DNA from: Alkalihalobacterium chitinilyticum
Lineage (GTDB): Bacteria; Bacillota; Bacilli; Bacillales; Bacillaceae_F
Assembly (NCBI RefSeq): GCF_029028005.1
Contig: NZ_JAOTPO010000007.1
Span: 124,001-188,000, forward strand
Direction of reading: 5' to 3'
DNA length: 64,000 bases
Of this stretch, positions 1 through 8,515 are shown piece by piece. The position numbers and the translations under genes are program-made. Under the pieces are notes generated by a model. That model was not told the origin of the DNA. It did not search any database and was given only the letters and a program-made list of their open reading frames with translations. The number at the start of each line of letters is the position of its first letter. Within the stretch, counting starts at the first letter, position 1.

Positions 1-1172
1 CTGCTGAGCAAGAAGCTGAATTAAGAAAAGTAGAAGCAGAACAAAGGCAAATTGAAGCTGAAATTAGAAAAATAGATACAGAAGTAGCAGAAACGGATAA
101 AAAGATTAAACAAAAGCAAGCTGAAATTGAAGAAGTACGTGAAGAAATTGAGTTGCTAAAAGAAGAAATCATCATTATTGAAAAACGAATTGAAGAGCGC
201 GATGAACTACTAAAAGATCGAGCTCGTACGATGTATCAAAATGGCGGTGGTGTGAGTTACCTTGAAGTTATTTTAGGGGCTAAAAGCTTTGGTGATTTCC
301 TCGATCGTCTAAGCGCACTTACGATGATTGCTCAACAAGACCGTAATATACTAGAAGCGCACTTAGAGGATCATAGATTACTAGAGGAAGCCAAAGCGAA
401 AGTTGAAGAACAGCTTATAAAGCTTGAAAATCACTTAATAGAACTTGAGCGCTTAATGGCTCACCTTGAGCAACAAAAGAAAGAAAAAGATCGTGTTGTG
501 AAACAGCTGGTTGCACAAGGTGAAGAAATTCACGGTTACCTCGGTGAGCTAGAAGACGCAGATTCAATCCTTGCTCAACAAGAAAGAGCGATGAAACAAG
601 AGCTTGAAGCTTGGAAAGAAAGAGAGCGTCAAAAAGAGTTAGAACGCCAACGTGAATTAGAGCGCCAACGTGAGCTTGAAAGACAACAACAACAACAGCA
701 ACAACCAAGTCGCAGCAGCTCGTCACCATCGACGGTTGAATCTGCACCGTCAACTGGAAGCGGCACATTAATGCGTCCGGCAAGCGGGCGAATTTCTTCC
801 GCTTATGGAATGCGTATCCACCCGATAACTGGTGCGGGAAGAATGCACCACGGGCTCGATATTGCAAACAGTACAGGTACACCAATTTATGCAGCTGAAG
901 GCGGAACAGTCATTGCCGCTCGATATATGAATGGTTATGGAAATACGGTTATGATTTCGCATAATGTGAATGGACAAGTCTTAACAACACTTTACGCACA
1001 TATGCATACCATTTCAGTGTCAAACGGTCAGCGTGTCAGTCGTGGACAGCAAATAGGTACAATGGGTTCTACTGGGGCGTCGACAGGCCCTCACTTACAC
1101 TTTGAAGTGCATAGAGGTCCTTGGAATGGTGCAAAGTCCAACTCAGTTAACCCGATAAACTATATTCAATAA
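1..1172 (+). CDS. M23/LytM-family murein hydrolase (EnvC-like), 5' truncated by window edge
   Basis: The reading frame is open from base 3 with no start, so the N-terminus lies outside the window. About 389 residues are visible. Roughly the first 190 are highly charged, Glu/Lys/Gln-rich heptad-like sequence typical of a long coiled coil. A short Gln-rich and Ser/Thr/Pro linker follows, then a C-terminal LytM (peptidase M23) domain. The zinc ligand motifs are visible: HHGLDI (HxxxD) and HLHFEVH (HxH). The layout matches EnvC/NlpD-like activators or endopeptidases that cut peptidoglycan cross-bridges outside the membrane and are often coupled to FtsEX. Position just upstream of ctpB fits the ftsE-ftsX-M23-ctpB arrangement I recall from bacilli; ftsEX is not in view. 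Both catalytic motifs are intact, so it is probably an active enzyme rather than a degenerate activator. Confidence 0.85.
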   Translation, partial: AEQEAELRKVEAEQRQIEAEIRKIDTEVAETDKKIKQKQAEIEEVREEIELLKEEIIIIEKRIEERDELLKDRARTMYQNGGGVSYLEVILGAKSFGDFLDRLSALTMIAQQDRNILEAHLEDHRLLEEAKAKVEEQLIKLENHLIELERLMAHLEQQKKEKDRVVKQLVAQGEEIHGYLGELEDADSILAQQERAMKQELEAWKERERQKELERQRELERQRELERQQQQQQQPSRSSSSPSTVESAPSTGSGTLMRPASGRISSAYGMRIHPITGAGRMHHGLDIANSTGTPIYAAEGGTVIAARYMNGYGNTVMISHNVNGQVLTTLYAHMHTISVSNGQRVSRGQQIGTMGSTGASTGPHLHFEVHRGPWNGAKSNSVNPINYIQ

Positions 1173-1195
1173 ATAGTTCGAAACGGACAATTTGA

Positions 1196-1240
1196 TAAAA
1201 AAGGCATGTAGATCTGAATTGATTTACGTGCCTTTTTATC
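1196..1240 (+). terminator. Rho-independent terminator after the M23 peptidase gene
   Basis: The arms AAAAAGGCATGTA and TTACGTGCCTTTTT pair around a 10-12 nt loop and end in a T-run. It begins about 25 bp after the stop codon. Confidence 0.8.
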
Positions 1241-1414
1241 TGTGTTCCCGATAGTATACGATTTAAAGGCGATGGGATATGTCCTACCGGCGTTTTACTA
1301 GGATATATTCCATGTCTAGTTAGGTTTTCTGACACTTTTTCATATAGTAAATGGATTCATTCCACATGTATGTAATCGTAATTAATTTACTTACTCCAAG
1401 TTAAATCATAAACT

Positions 1415-1441
1415 AAGAATAATAGTAATAGTATTATTCTT
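1415..1441. promoter_or_regulatory. Perfect 10-bp inverted repeat upstream of catD-like gene, candidate operator
   Basis: AAGAATAATA and TATTATTCTT form a perfect inverted repeat with a 7-bp spacer, 40-70 bp upstream of the DoxX gene. The B. subtilis catDE operon is repressed by the MarR/DUF24-type regulators YodB and CatR, which bind AT-rich dyads. Assigning this dyad to such a repressor is inference. Confidence 0.5.
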
Positions 1442-1482
1442 CCCCTTTATTGAATACAAAATAGTAAGGGGGGACAAGTTTG

Positions 1483-1875
1483 ATGTTAAGAAAGTTTGAG
1501 TTTGGAGCATTTATATTAAGAGTTGTGTTAGGTCTGATTTTCTTTATTCATGGATTGGATAAGTTTCAAGGCGGGATGGCTCATACGGTTAGTTTCTTTG
1601 AAAGTGTAGGCCTTCCAGGGTTTTTAGCTTATGTGGTTGCATCGATAGAGCTCGCTGGCGGTATGGCTCTCCTTGTCGGTATTGGTACTAGAGTTGTGTC
1701 TATTTTATTTGCGATCATTATGATAGGGGCGATCATCACGGTAAAGCTTCCTGCAGGCTTTCAAGGTGGGTATGAGTTTGACCTCGCATTATTGGCGATG
1801 TCTTTCCATCTAGCGATTACGAATAGATCCAAGTATGCGTTAGATAATGTTATGATTTCATATAAATATGAGTAA
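1483..1875 (+). CDS. catD: DoxX family membrane protein, CatD-like
   Basis: A 130-aa protein with four predicted membrane helices and the DoxX-type start FGAFILRVVLGLIFFIHG followed by a Lys/Phe/Gln-Gly loop. The ATG at 1483 is preferred over the in-frame TTG at 1480 because AAGGGGGG at 1466-1473 then has normal spacing. The gene ends 16 bp before a CatE-type ring-cleavage dioxygenase, matching B. subtilis catD-catE (yfiDE), an operon induced by catechol and quinone-type thiol stress. DoxX proteins are thought to act in the membrane in redox or quinone detoxification; the biochemical role is unsettled. The symbol rests on the pairing and size. MhqP-type DoxX proteins are the main alternative. 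Confidence 0.75.
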   Translation: MLRKFEFGAFILRVVLGLIFFIHGLDKFQGGMAHTVSFFESVGLPGFLAYVVASIELAGGMALLVGIGTRVVSILFAIIMIGAIITVKLPAGFQGGYEFDLALLAMSFHLAITNRSKYALDNVMISYKYE

Positions 1876-1891
1876 GGGGTGCTAGATTGCT

Positions 1892-2743
1892 ATGAATTTT
1901 CATCAAAACCCAATTACATACGTAGCGCAAGTTAACCTGAAGGTCGCCCAGCTCCAACGGGCCATAACATTTTACAAGGAGGTACTAGGCTTCCGAGTAA
2001 TGAACCAAACAGATCAAACCGCTCATTTAAGTGCTGATGGTCAAACAACCTTAGTAACGCTTGAACAAATTGAAGGTGCTATTCCAAAGACCTATCCTAC
2101 AACAGGGTTGTATCACTTTGCTTTACTTTTGCCCACGCGTGCTGACCTTGCCAATATAGTCAACCACCTGTTACAAAAAGGAGTTCGTTTTGCTTCATCG
2201 GATCACTTAGTGAGTGAAGCCCTTTATTTATCGGACCCTGATGGTAACGGTATTGAGATATATGCAGATCGAAATCATTCGGAATGGAATTGGAGAGGCG
2301 GAGAAGTTGAGATGACTGTTGATCCTTTGGACTTTTCGGACCTCCATGCTGAGGCAGGAGAAAAACATTGGACAAGGCTGCCTTCTGATACAGTGATGGG
2401 GCATATTCATTTGCACGTTTCCAATCTTGTGGAAACCGAACAATTTTATCGGGAGGGATTGGGCTTCGATGTCGTTTGTCGCTACGGAGACCAGGCGCTC
2501 TTTATGTCTTCCGGAGGGTATCATCATCATATTGGATTAAATACTTGGGCGGGAGTCGGTGCCCCTTCACCTAAAGAAAAGCAGGTTGGATTAAAGGCAT
2601 TTTCGATTCAGTTCCCGAATGAAGCTGCAAGAAATAAGGTGGTGGACCAGTTACGGCAAATGGGAGCATCCGTCAGTCAAGAGGGCGAGTTCTACCAAAC
2701 GAAAGATCCATCCGATAATCATATTAAGTTAGAAGTGAGTTAG
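1892..2743 (+). CDS. catE: Catechol-2,3-dioxygenase, two-domain VOC extradiol enzyme
   Basis: A 283-aa protein with two vicinal-oxygen-chelate modules, about residues 8-125 and 168-280. The first carries GLYHFALLLP and the conserved ALYLSDPDGNGIEIYADR block. The second has the likely Fe(II) triad: His in GHIHLHVSN, His in GYHHHIGLN, and Glu near the C-terminus in IKLEVS. These blocks and the length match B. subtilis CatE (YfiE, 285 aa), which cleaves catechol in the meta position and helps detoxify catechols and quinones. It is cytosolic and is the second gene of a two-gene unit with the DoxX protein. MhqO/MhqA-type dioxygenases are related, but the CatE match is closer. Confidence 0.85.
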   Translation: MNFHQNPITYVAQVNLKVAQLQRAITFYKEVLGFRVMNQTDQTAHLSADGQTTLVTLEQIEGAIPKTYPTTGLYHFALLLPTRADLANIVNHLLQKGVRFASSDHLVSEALYLSDPDGNGIEIYADRNHSEWNWRGGEVEMTVDPLDFSDLHAEAGEKHWTRLPSDTVMGHIHLHVSNLVETEQFYREGLGFDVVCRYGDQALFMSSGGYHHHIGLNTWAGVGAPSPKEKQVGLKAFSIQFPNEAARNKVVDQLRQMGASVSQEGEFYQTKDPSDNHIKLEVS

Positions 2744-2855
2744 AATTTTATGTTAAAGAAGGTTCACTTTATTCTTACGTCAGATTGTAGTATAGTAGTA
2801 TGTAGGAAGTAAACATAAATTGTACAGGCTGACATATACTAACTATATGAATGGT

Positions 2856-2890
2856 AAGGCATTGCATCATTGGATGTAGTGCCTTTTCTG
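2856..2890 (+). terminator. Hairpin terminator between catE and ctpB
   Basis: AAGGCATTGCAT pairs with ATGTAGTGCCTT (two wobble or mismatch positions) and is followed by TTTTCTG. It ends only about 20 bp before the ctpB start, so it either ends catDE transcription or lies in the ctpB leader. Confidence 0.65.
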
Positions 2891-2908
2891 CAAGAGAGGT
2901 GGAAAGTC

Positions 2909-4372
2909 ATGAACAATATTAGAGGAAAAACACTAGCGTTTGCTGTCGTTCTCTCACTACTAATTGGTGCAAGTGGTATGTATGTGTTTATGAATGGCCT
3001 AGATGCTGAAGTTGGTGAGGATAAGCACCCGGTCCTAGCTGAGACTGTTGATGCCAAACACGAAGAGCTAGATACGGTTACGAAGTTCTTAAGTGCTATG
3101 GAACTGATCAGCGAACGTTATATTCATGAAGTTGATGAGAAAGTGTTATTAGAAGGTGCTATTGAAGGAATGGTGAAGGCGCTGGATGATCCGTATTCTG
3201 TTTATATGGATGAAGAAACAGCATCTCAATTTATGGAGTCGCTCGATTCTCATTTCTCAGGTATTGGTGCTGAAGTCAATATGACGAACGGTCAAGTGAC
3301 GATTGTGTCACCGATGCGAGAGTCCCCAGCTGAGAAAGCTGGTTTATTGCCAAAAGACCGGATTGTAAAAATTGACGGTGAAAGCATTGAGGGACTGACA
3401 TTATACGATGCGGTTTTACGAATTCGCGGTGAAAAAGGAACAGAAGTCGTATTAACGATTGATCGCCCTACGAGTTCGGAATTAATAGAGATTAGTGTTG
3501 AACGAGATGAGATCCCAATTGAATCCGTTCGTGTAAATACGATAGAGCATAAAGGCAAAACAGTAGGCGTTTTAGAAATTACGTCTTTTGCTAAAGACAC
3601 GGCAGAACGCTTTGGAAAGGAATTAGCTGCTCTAGAGGATCAAGGTATTGATGGCTTAATTATCGATGTTCGAGGTAATCCAGGCGGGTTATTAAATGTA
3701 GCTGAAGAAATCGGGAAGCTTGTCATTCCTCCAGGAGAACCAATTGTTCAAATTCAAAATCGTGATGGTGAAAAAGTACGATATATTTCCTCGTTGTCTG
3801 AAAAGAAAGAGTACCCAATCATCGGATTAATTGACCAAGGAAGTGCTTCCGCTTCTGAGATTATTGCTGGTGCATTAAAAGAAGCAGGAAACTATGATCT
3901 TGTCGGCCAAACAACATTTGGAAAAGGAACCGTTCAACAAGCACTTCAATTAGGCGATGGCAGTGAAATTAAACTGTCCCTATTTAAGTGGTTAACGTCG
4001 GATGGAAACTTTATCAATGGAGAAGGTGTGGAGCCGACGCTTGAAGTTTCTCAGCCTGAGTTTTTCTATTTGCCGCCGTTAAATGTAAAAGAAGATTTAG
4101 AGTATGATATGTTAAACGAGCAAGTACGAAATGCGCAACATATGTTAAAAGGCTTAGGGTTTGAGACTGGGCGCACAGATGGTTATTTTAGTAAGCAAAC
4201 GGAGCAAGCGGTTAGTGCTTTTCAGAATACAAACAATTTAGAGCCTACAGGAATTATTGATGAGAAGACGGCTGCTACGATACATGAAGCGATTGTAGAA
4301 GCGATCCGTGATCAGAAAAATGACTTTCAGCTCCAAGCCGCTATCGAGTTAATTATTAAACAAAGCCAATGA
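2909..4372 (+). CDS. ctpB: Carboxy-terminal processing protease CtpB (peptidase S41)
   Basis: A 487-aa serine protease exported by an N-terminal signal anchor (residues about 5-25). The order is helix, PDZ domain (about 95-180), S41 catalytic core and a C-terminal peptidoglycan-binding_1 repeat (about 410-470). The catalytic Ser lies in GSASASEI and the general-base Lys in FGKGTVQ about 25 residues later. In B. subtilis CtpB is secreted into the space around the forespore and cleaves SpoIVFA to trigger sigma-K activation. The start at 2909 is chosen for the GAGAGGTGG ribosome site at 2894-2902; an upstream in-frame codon lies within the terminator hairpin and is unlikely. Next to minJ, as in B. 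subtilis (yvjB-yvjD). Confidence 0.9.
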   Translation: MNNIRGKTLAFAVVLSLLIGASGMYVFMNGLDAEVGEDKHPVLAETVDAKHEELDTVTKFLSAMELISERYIHEVDEKVLLEGAIEGMVKALDDPYSVYMDEETASQFMESLDSHFSGIGAEVNMTNGQVTIVSPMRESPAEKAGLLPKDRIVKIDGESIEGLTLYDAVLRIRGEKGTEVVLTIDRPTSSELIEISVERDEIPIESVRVNTIEHKGKTVGVLEITSFAKDTAERFGKELAALEDQGIDGLIIDVRGNPGGLLNVAEEIGKLVIPPGEPIVQIQNRDGEKVRYISSLSEKKEYPIIGLIDQGSASASEIIAGALKEAGNYDLVGQTTFGKGTVQQALQLGDGSEIKLSLFKWLTSDGNFINGEGVEPTLEVSQPEFFYLPPLNVKEDLEYDMLNEQVRNAQHMLKGLGFETGRTDGYFSKQTEQAVSAFQNTNNLEPTGIIDEKTAATIHEAIVEAIRDQKNDFQLQAAIELIIKQSQ

Positions 4373-4403
4373 TTTAAAGCAGGAAAATAATAGGCTGTTG
4401 TCG

Positions 4404-4450
4404 AAGTACATGTGTAGTAAAATAGACTATGCATGTACTTTTTCTTTATT
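4404..4450 (+). terminator. Terminator after ctpB
   Basis: AAGTACATG...CATGTACTT stem with inner TAGT/ACTA pairing, followed by TTTCTTTATT. Confidence 0.75.
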
Positions 4451-4474
4451 CATCATGGGGAAGGAACTAGAGAA

Positions 4475-5674
4475 ATGATTATGGATTGGTTGATTACATT
4501 ACTTCAAGGTATTGGTTATGTCTTTTTACATCCTTTGTTTTATATCGGATTTTTTACAATGCTCCTGATTGGAGTGGCTCGGGTTAAGCGTGAACGAAAA
4601 GATTTTCATACGAAAGTATACGATTTTCTCGATGAAACAGTCATTTCACTGCTTCCTGGAATTATAACCGGATTGGTCATTTCAATCGCAGCGATCGGTC
4701 TGGGCATCGTGGTTTCAATCGAGCTTCTGATGGCAATTACCGTTATTTATTTGTTAGCGATTGCTACTACACAAGTGAGGTGGATTTCGCCTTCTTTTGT
4801 CATTCCGCTAGTTGTGTTTGGAATGCTATTATTTGCATTTGGACCGAGGACTTTTTCAGCCCCGCTTTTCGGTAACCTTACATTTGAATTTAGTGAAAGC
4901 TTATTAGTTTATACGGTTATTTTAATGGCTCTTCTTTTGATAGGAGAAGGTGTTCTTATTCGTACAAATGGGCACAAAAATACGTCACCGAAGTACTTGA
5001 AGAGCAAACGTGGCATGCTAGTTGGCGGTCACGAATCGAAGCGATTGTGGTTCGTTCCTGTTTTTCTTTTATTGCCAAATGGGGTTTTGCCGGGCGGCGA
5101 ATTCTGGCCGGTATTAACGATTGGAGAGCAAGGCACGTATTCAATCATTCTTGTGCCGTTTCTAGTTGGTTTTCATCAGCTTATTAAGAGTTCAATGCCT
5201 GTTCCGTTTATCCAACAGACCGGCAACCGCGTTATTCTATTAGGAGTAATGGTTGGTTTACTGAGTGCAGGGGCTTATTTTTATCCGTACCTAGCGTTTG
5301 TTGCAGTTTCTTTAGCGCTGGCGGGTAGAGAAATAATTTGGATCCGTATGAGGCAACAAGACGAAAGAAAAACAGAACATTTTACACCGCAAACGTCTGG
5401 TGTGATGGTTCTTGGAATCATTCCCCGTTCGCCGGCTGCTAAAATGCAGTTGCGTGTAGGGGAAGTCATTGTAAAAGTGAATGGGCAGAAAGTGAATGAT
5501 CAACTTCAGTTTTACGACGCGCTGCAAAAGAATTCTGCTTTTTGTAAGTTAGAAGTCAAGGATGAAGATGGTGAACTTCGTTTTGCACAAACCGCACTTT
5601 ACGATGGGCAACACCATGAACTCGGTGTACTTCTATTGAAAGCTGAATATGAATTACAAAATTCAGTTGTGTAA
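4475..5674 (+). CDS. minJ: Cell-division topology protein MinJ, polytopic membrane protein with PDZ domain
   Basis: A 399-aa protein with at least six to eight hydrophobic segments in the first 300 residues and a C-terminal PDZ domain (GVMVLGIIPRSPAAK, then GEVIVKVNGQKV). Length, topology and position directly after ctpB match B. subtilis MinJ (YvjD, 397 aa), the membrane adaptor that links DivIVA to MinCD and restricts septation at poles and new division sites. The start at 4475 has GGGGAAGGA about 9 bp upstream; longer in-frame starts would read through the preceding terminator. Confidence 0.85.
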   Translation: MIMDWLITLLQGIGYVFLHPLFYIGFFTMLLIGVARVKRERKDFHTKVYDFLDETVISLLPGIITGLVISIAAIGLGIVVSIELLMAITVIYLLAIATTQVRWISPSFVIPLVVFGMLLFAFGPRTFSAPLFGNLTFEFSESLLVYTVILMALLLIGEGVLIRTNGHKNTSPKYLKSKRGMLVGGHESKRLWFVPVFLLLPNGVLPGGEFWPVLTIGEQGTYSIILVPFLVGFHQLIKSSMPVPFIQQTGNRVILLGVMVGLLSAGAYFYPYLAFVAVSLALAGREIIWIRMRQQDERKTEHFTPQTSGVMVLGIIPRSPAAKMQLRVGEVIVKVNGQKVNDQLQFYDALQKNSAFCKLEVKDEDGELRFAQTALYDGQHHELGVLLLKAEYELQNSVV

Positions 5675-5702
5675 GAAAAGATTTTTCGTCAATTTATAAT
5701 TT

Positions 5703-5739
5703 CGATTCAGTCATGTAATATGGCTGAATCGTTTTTTAT
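5703..5739 (+). terminator. Terminator after minJ
   Basis: CGATTCAGTCAT pairs with ATGGCTGAATCG (one G-U), followed by TTTTTTATC. Confidence 0.8.
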
Positions 5740-5787
5740 CCATTGATAGGATGCGTTTTATTGATAAAAGAAGGGAGCTAGATACTT

Positions 5788-6006
5788 ATGTGGAGTTACT
5801 TTTTAGCAATTGGATTACCCGTTCTTTTGATGGTAGTGGGAACAAGAATTACGTATAGTGTCATCGGTTCCTTGATTGTGACAATTATGATTATGGTGTT
5901 TGCGGTCCAAGTGCATCAAATGAATTGGCTTGCGATGACCTTTGCTGCGGTTTCGTTTATCTCAGGTGTACGAATTGCGCTGAATATGAAGAAGCGAAGT
6001 GGATAA
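5788..6006 (+). CDS. csbA: CsbA-like small membrane protein (DUF2198)
   Basis: A 72-aa protein made almost entirely of two or three hydrophobic helices with a basic C-terminus (NMKKRSG). The early motif GTRITYS corresponds to the conserved TRVTY of B. subtilis CsbA. In B. subtilis csbA precedes uvrB and is a sigma-B general-stress gene of unknown function. Here about 5 kb of other genes separate it from uvrB. No convincing sigma-B promoter was seen. AAGGGAGC precedes the ATG. Confidence 0.7.
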   Translation: MWSYFLAIGLPVLLMVVGTRITYSVIGSLIVTIMIMVFAVQVHQMNWLAMTFAAVSFISGVRIALNMKKRSG

Positions 6007-6014
6007 AGCGTTAA

Positions 6015-6047
6015 AAACAACTATTTCTAAAATAGTTGTTTTTTTTA
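6015..6047 (+). terminator. Terminator after csbA
   Basis: AACAACTATTT/AAATAGTTGTT perfect stem followed by eight T. Confidence 0.9.
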
Positions 6048-6148
6048 ATTCACTAATCTAACATAAAACGGTTTAATTCGTGACTAACTTCCTATATAAT
6101 AATGGATGTTGTGTAAAATTGTTGAAAATAGTCAAAAAGGAGGAAAAA

Positions 6149-7666
6149 ATGAAATTTTGTAAAGAGTGTGGTACTTCTCTTCATTCTGAGGCAACCTTTT
6201 GTCCAGAATGTGGTGTTCAAGTTGCTCAACCTCAGAATAATGATAAAAATAAAGTACAAAAGTCCCCTCATGAAAGTAGTCAGAATAAACCACAAAATGC
6301 TGTGAGTCAGACTCCTAAAAAGCCAACAATTGAATGGACCAAAAAGAACAAGATAATTGCTTCAATAGTTGGTGCATGTGTTGTCTTATTATTTGTTGCC
6401 TATCAATTAGGGTCAACACTTACGGATAAAGACCGGTTAATTAATAATTTAGGTGAGGCAATCTTAGATAAAGACAGTGAAAAGATTATGGGGATGCTTT
6501 CTTCAGATGATCCAAGATTAGAAATTACGGCGGACGGTGTAACAAGCATCTTGGAATTCTTAGCAGCAAACCCTTCTTACTATAGCTCGTTAATGGAATC
6601 CTTAAACTATCAATCTCAACAGTTTGATTTAATAGGTAAAAAAGCTGAGGGTGATAGTAACGAAGATTTCTATGACTATTCACACAGCATTTTTTATTTG
6701 AAGAAGGAAGGCAAAACTGCACTTTTCTTTGATAAATACACCGTGGAAGTCGTTCCATTCTATATAAGAATAGAGACGAATCAACCTGATGCTGTGGTAA
6801 CACTGAATGGAACAGAGATTGCAAAGTCGAATAGTAATGATTTTTCTATTGAGCATGGTCCGTTAATGCCGGGAGTGTATGAATTGAAATCACAGTACGC
6901 CGGTGAATACACCATACTGGAAACTTCAGATACAGTATCCTTGTTAAACCCTAATGATCATTATTCATATGCGGATCTAAGCCTTTACGGTGAATACATA
7001 TCAATCTACTCAGATTATCAAGATATGGCAGTAAAATCTAAGGTGTTTATTAACGGTAATGATACTGGTTTATCGTTGCATGAAGCGCAAGAAATCGGTC
7101 CAATTACAACGGATGGGGAAATGAAGGTATATGCTGAAATGACATTTCCTTGGGGTTCTGTCAAAACAGATGAGATTGAAATTGATGGCCGAAACATCCG
7201 TTTAACAATGAGTACTCCACTTAATGAAAAAGAGAAAGATACTATTATGGACACGATCCATTCATTTGCTCATGAGTGGGCGGAAGCATATGAAAGCTTA
7301 GATGAGGCTAAATTTTCAACGGTGACAAGTAATTATTTAAATTATGTAAAAAATGATATTTCCAGTATGAAAGACTATGATAGACGTTGGAAAGGGGAGT
7401 ACCTTAAAGGTATCTTTGACTTGAATAGTTTTAATGTTTATAAGGTGGATAACAAATATTATACCGAGGTACGAACTAGCTTATACTATGACTCAGTCAG
7501 TTATCGAGTTGATGACGAGGATCTTACAACTGAAGAAAGCGAGAATAATTGGGTTTACACATTGGTGTATGATGAAGAAAAACAAAAATGGATGTTAGAC
7601 GACTATAGCTCTATGTACTCAATTGATCATAGCAACTCAAAAGAACTGGTTGCTAGTGGTAATTAA
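6149..7666 (+). CDS. Zinc-ribbon membrane protein, TcaA/YvbJ-like
   Basis: A 505-aa protein. An N-terminal four-Cys zinc ribbon (CKEC...CPEC, residues 4-21) is followed by a Gln/Asn/Lys/Pro-rich linker, one membrane helix (about 69-88) and a roughly 415-residue extracytoplasmic part. That part has tandem Ig-like/PEGA-like beta modules and an NTF2-like C-terminal region. The layout matches the TcaA (teicoplanin-associated) and B. subtilis YvbJ family of envelope proteins; molecular function is uncertain. The start at 6149 follows a perfect AAGGAGG (6137-6143), which excludes a longer in-frame ORF. The next gene is another zinc-ribbon membrane protein 34 bp downstream, so the two probably form an operon. 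Confidence 0.8.
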   Translation: MKFCKECGTSLHSEATFCPECGVQVAQPQNNDKNKVQKSPHESSQNKPQNAVSQTPKKPTIEWTKKNKIIASIVGACVVLLFVAYQLGSTLTDKDRLINNLGEAILDKDSEKIMGMLSSDDPRLEITADGVTSILEFLAANPSYYSSLMESLNYQSQQFDLIGKKAEGDSNEDFYDYSHSIFYLKKEGKTALFFDKYTVEVVPFYIRIETNQPDAVVTLNGTEIAKSNSNDFSIEHGPLMPGVYELKSQYAGEYTILETSDTVSLLNPNDHYSYADLSLYGEYISIYSDYQDMAVKSKVFINGNDTGLSLHEAQEIGPITTDGEMKVYAEMTFPWGSVKTDEIEIDGRNIRLTMSTPLNEKEKDTIMDTIHSFAHEWAEAYESLDEAKFSTVTSNYLNYVKNDISSMKDYDRRWKGEYLKGIFDLNSFNVYKVDNKYYTEVRTSLYYDSVSYRVDDEDLTTEESENNWVYTLVYDEEKQKWMLDDYSSMYSIDHSNSKELVASGN

Positions 7667-7700
7667 CTTATAGGAATGAATTTTATTAGGAGATGATCAT

Positions 7701-8462
7701 ATGAATTGTCCTCAATGTGGAAGTATAGTAGAAAATGGATCGAAGTTTTGTACAAGTTGTGGCTGTAAGCTAGACACTGTCGTACAAACGGCAGCGACAA
7801 ATGATGGAACAGCACCTTCTTCACCAACTACTTCTTTTCAAGATAATCAATACCTTCAGCAAGGTAGAGAAGTAAGTAAGCAATATTTAGGTTATGCACT
7901 CGAAGTACTTAAAAATCCGATGGGAATGGGTAAAACAGTAAATGGAGGTTCGTATGTAAATGGAATAATATCAATAGTTTTATACTCTCTATTACTACCA
8001 ATCTACGCCTATTTCCTAATGAAAAAAGTAAGTCAGGGTTTTATGCCGTTTTCATTCTCAGATATAGTAATTATGCCTTTTATCACTATTGCTATCTTTG
8101 TGATTGTCTTAACTGCTATTATGTTTGGAATAGTAAAGTTAATGAAAGTAGAAGGATCTTTTAAAGATGTTTTAGCACGTTTTGGAACATTTTTAGTCGT
8201 TCCGGTAACTTTCTTACTTGTTGCAATAATATTAGTTTTCCTATCTGTAATTTCTTTCTCACTAATTCTGGTTGTCCTTGCTAGTGCTTCATATCTAATA
8301 GCGGTCATCTCTACGATTTACTCGTTTAAGACAGAAAACAATGGTGGCTTAGATGCATTTTATGGTTCATTGTTAACTTACATCGCTATGGCACTTGTTG
8401 CTTACATGATGGCTGAAAGTGTGCTGAATAAATTAATTGATGAGATAAGTACGTTCTTTTAA
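7701..8462 (+). CDS. Zinc-ribbon polytopic membrane protein, Yip1-like, unknown function
   Basis: A 253-aa protein with an N-terminal zinc ribbon (CPQC...CTSC, residues 3-20), a short polar linker and five or so membrane helices from about residue 90 to 240. I do not recognise a specific family beyond a zinc-ribbon head on a Yip1-like membrane module. It has an AGGAGATG ribosome site and follows the TcaA-like gene closely; the shared zinc-ribbon-plus-membrane design suggests a common envelope role. A strong bidirectional terminator follows and separates it from the convergent sigma/anti-sigma pair. Confidence 0.7.
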   Translation: MNCPQCGSIVENGSKFCTSCGCKLDTVVQTAATNDGTAPSSPTTSFQDNQYLQQGREVSKQYLGYALEVLKNPMGMGKTVNGGSYVNGIISIVLYSLLLPIYAYFLMKKVSQGFMPFSFSDIVIMPFITIAIFVIVLTAIMFGIVKLMKVEGSFKDVLARFGTFLVVPVTFLLVAIILVFLSVISFSLILVVLASASYLIAVISTIYSFKTENNGGLDAFYGSLLTYIAMALVAYMMAESVLNKLIDEISTFF

Positions 8463-8476
8463 ATATTTATATTTTG

Positions 8477-8514
8477 AAAAGGGAGAGGCATATTATATAG
8501 CCTCTCCCTTTTCA
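8477..8514. terminator. Bidirectional terminator between convergent genes
   Basis: AAAAGGGAGAGGC/GCCTCTCCCTTTT perfect 13-bp stem around a 10-nt AT loop, with T-tracts in both directions. It serves the zinc-ribbon gene (+) and the anti-sigma gene (-). Confidence 0.9.
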
Positions 8515-8515
8515 G

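Noticed and set aside
1272-1313. ATGGGATATGTCCTA/TAGGATATATTCCAT imperfect inverted repeat
   Set aside because: Several mismatches, no T-tract and no gene relation; not strong enough to call.
5750-5787. Sigma-B promoter for csbA
   Set aside because: GTTTTA...GGGAGC deviates too much from GTTTAA-N12-14-GGGTAT.
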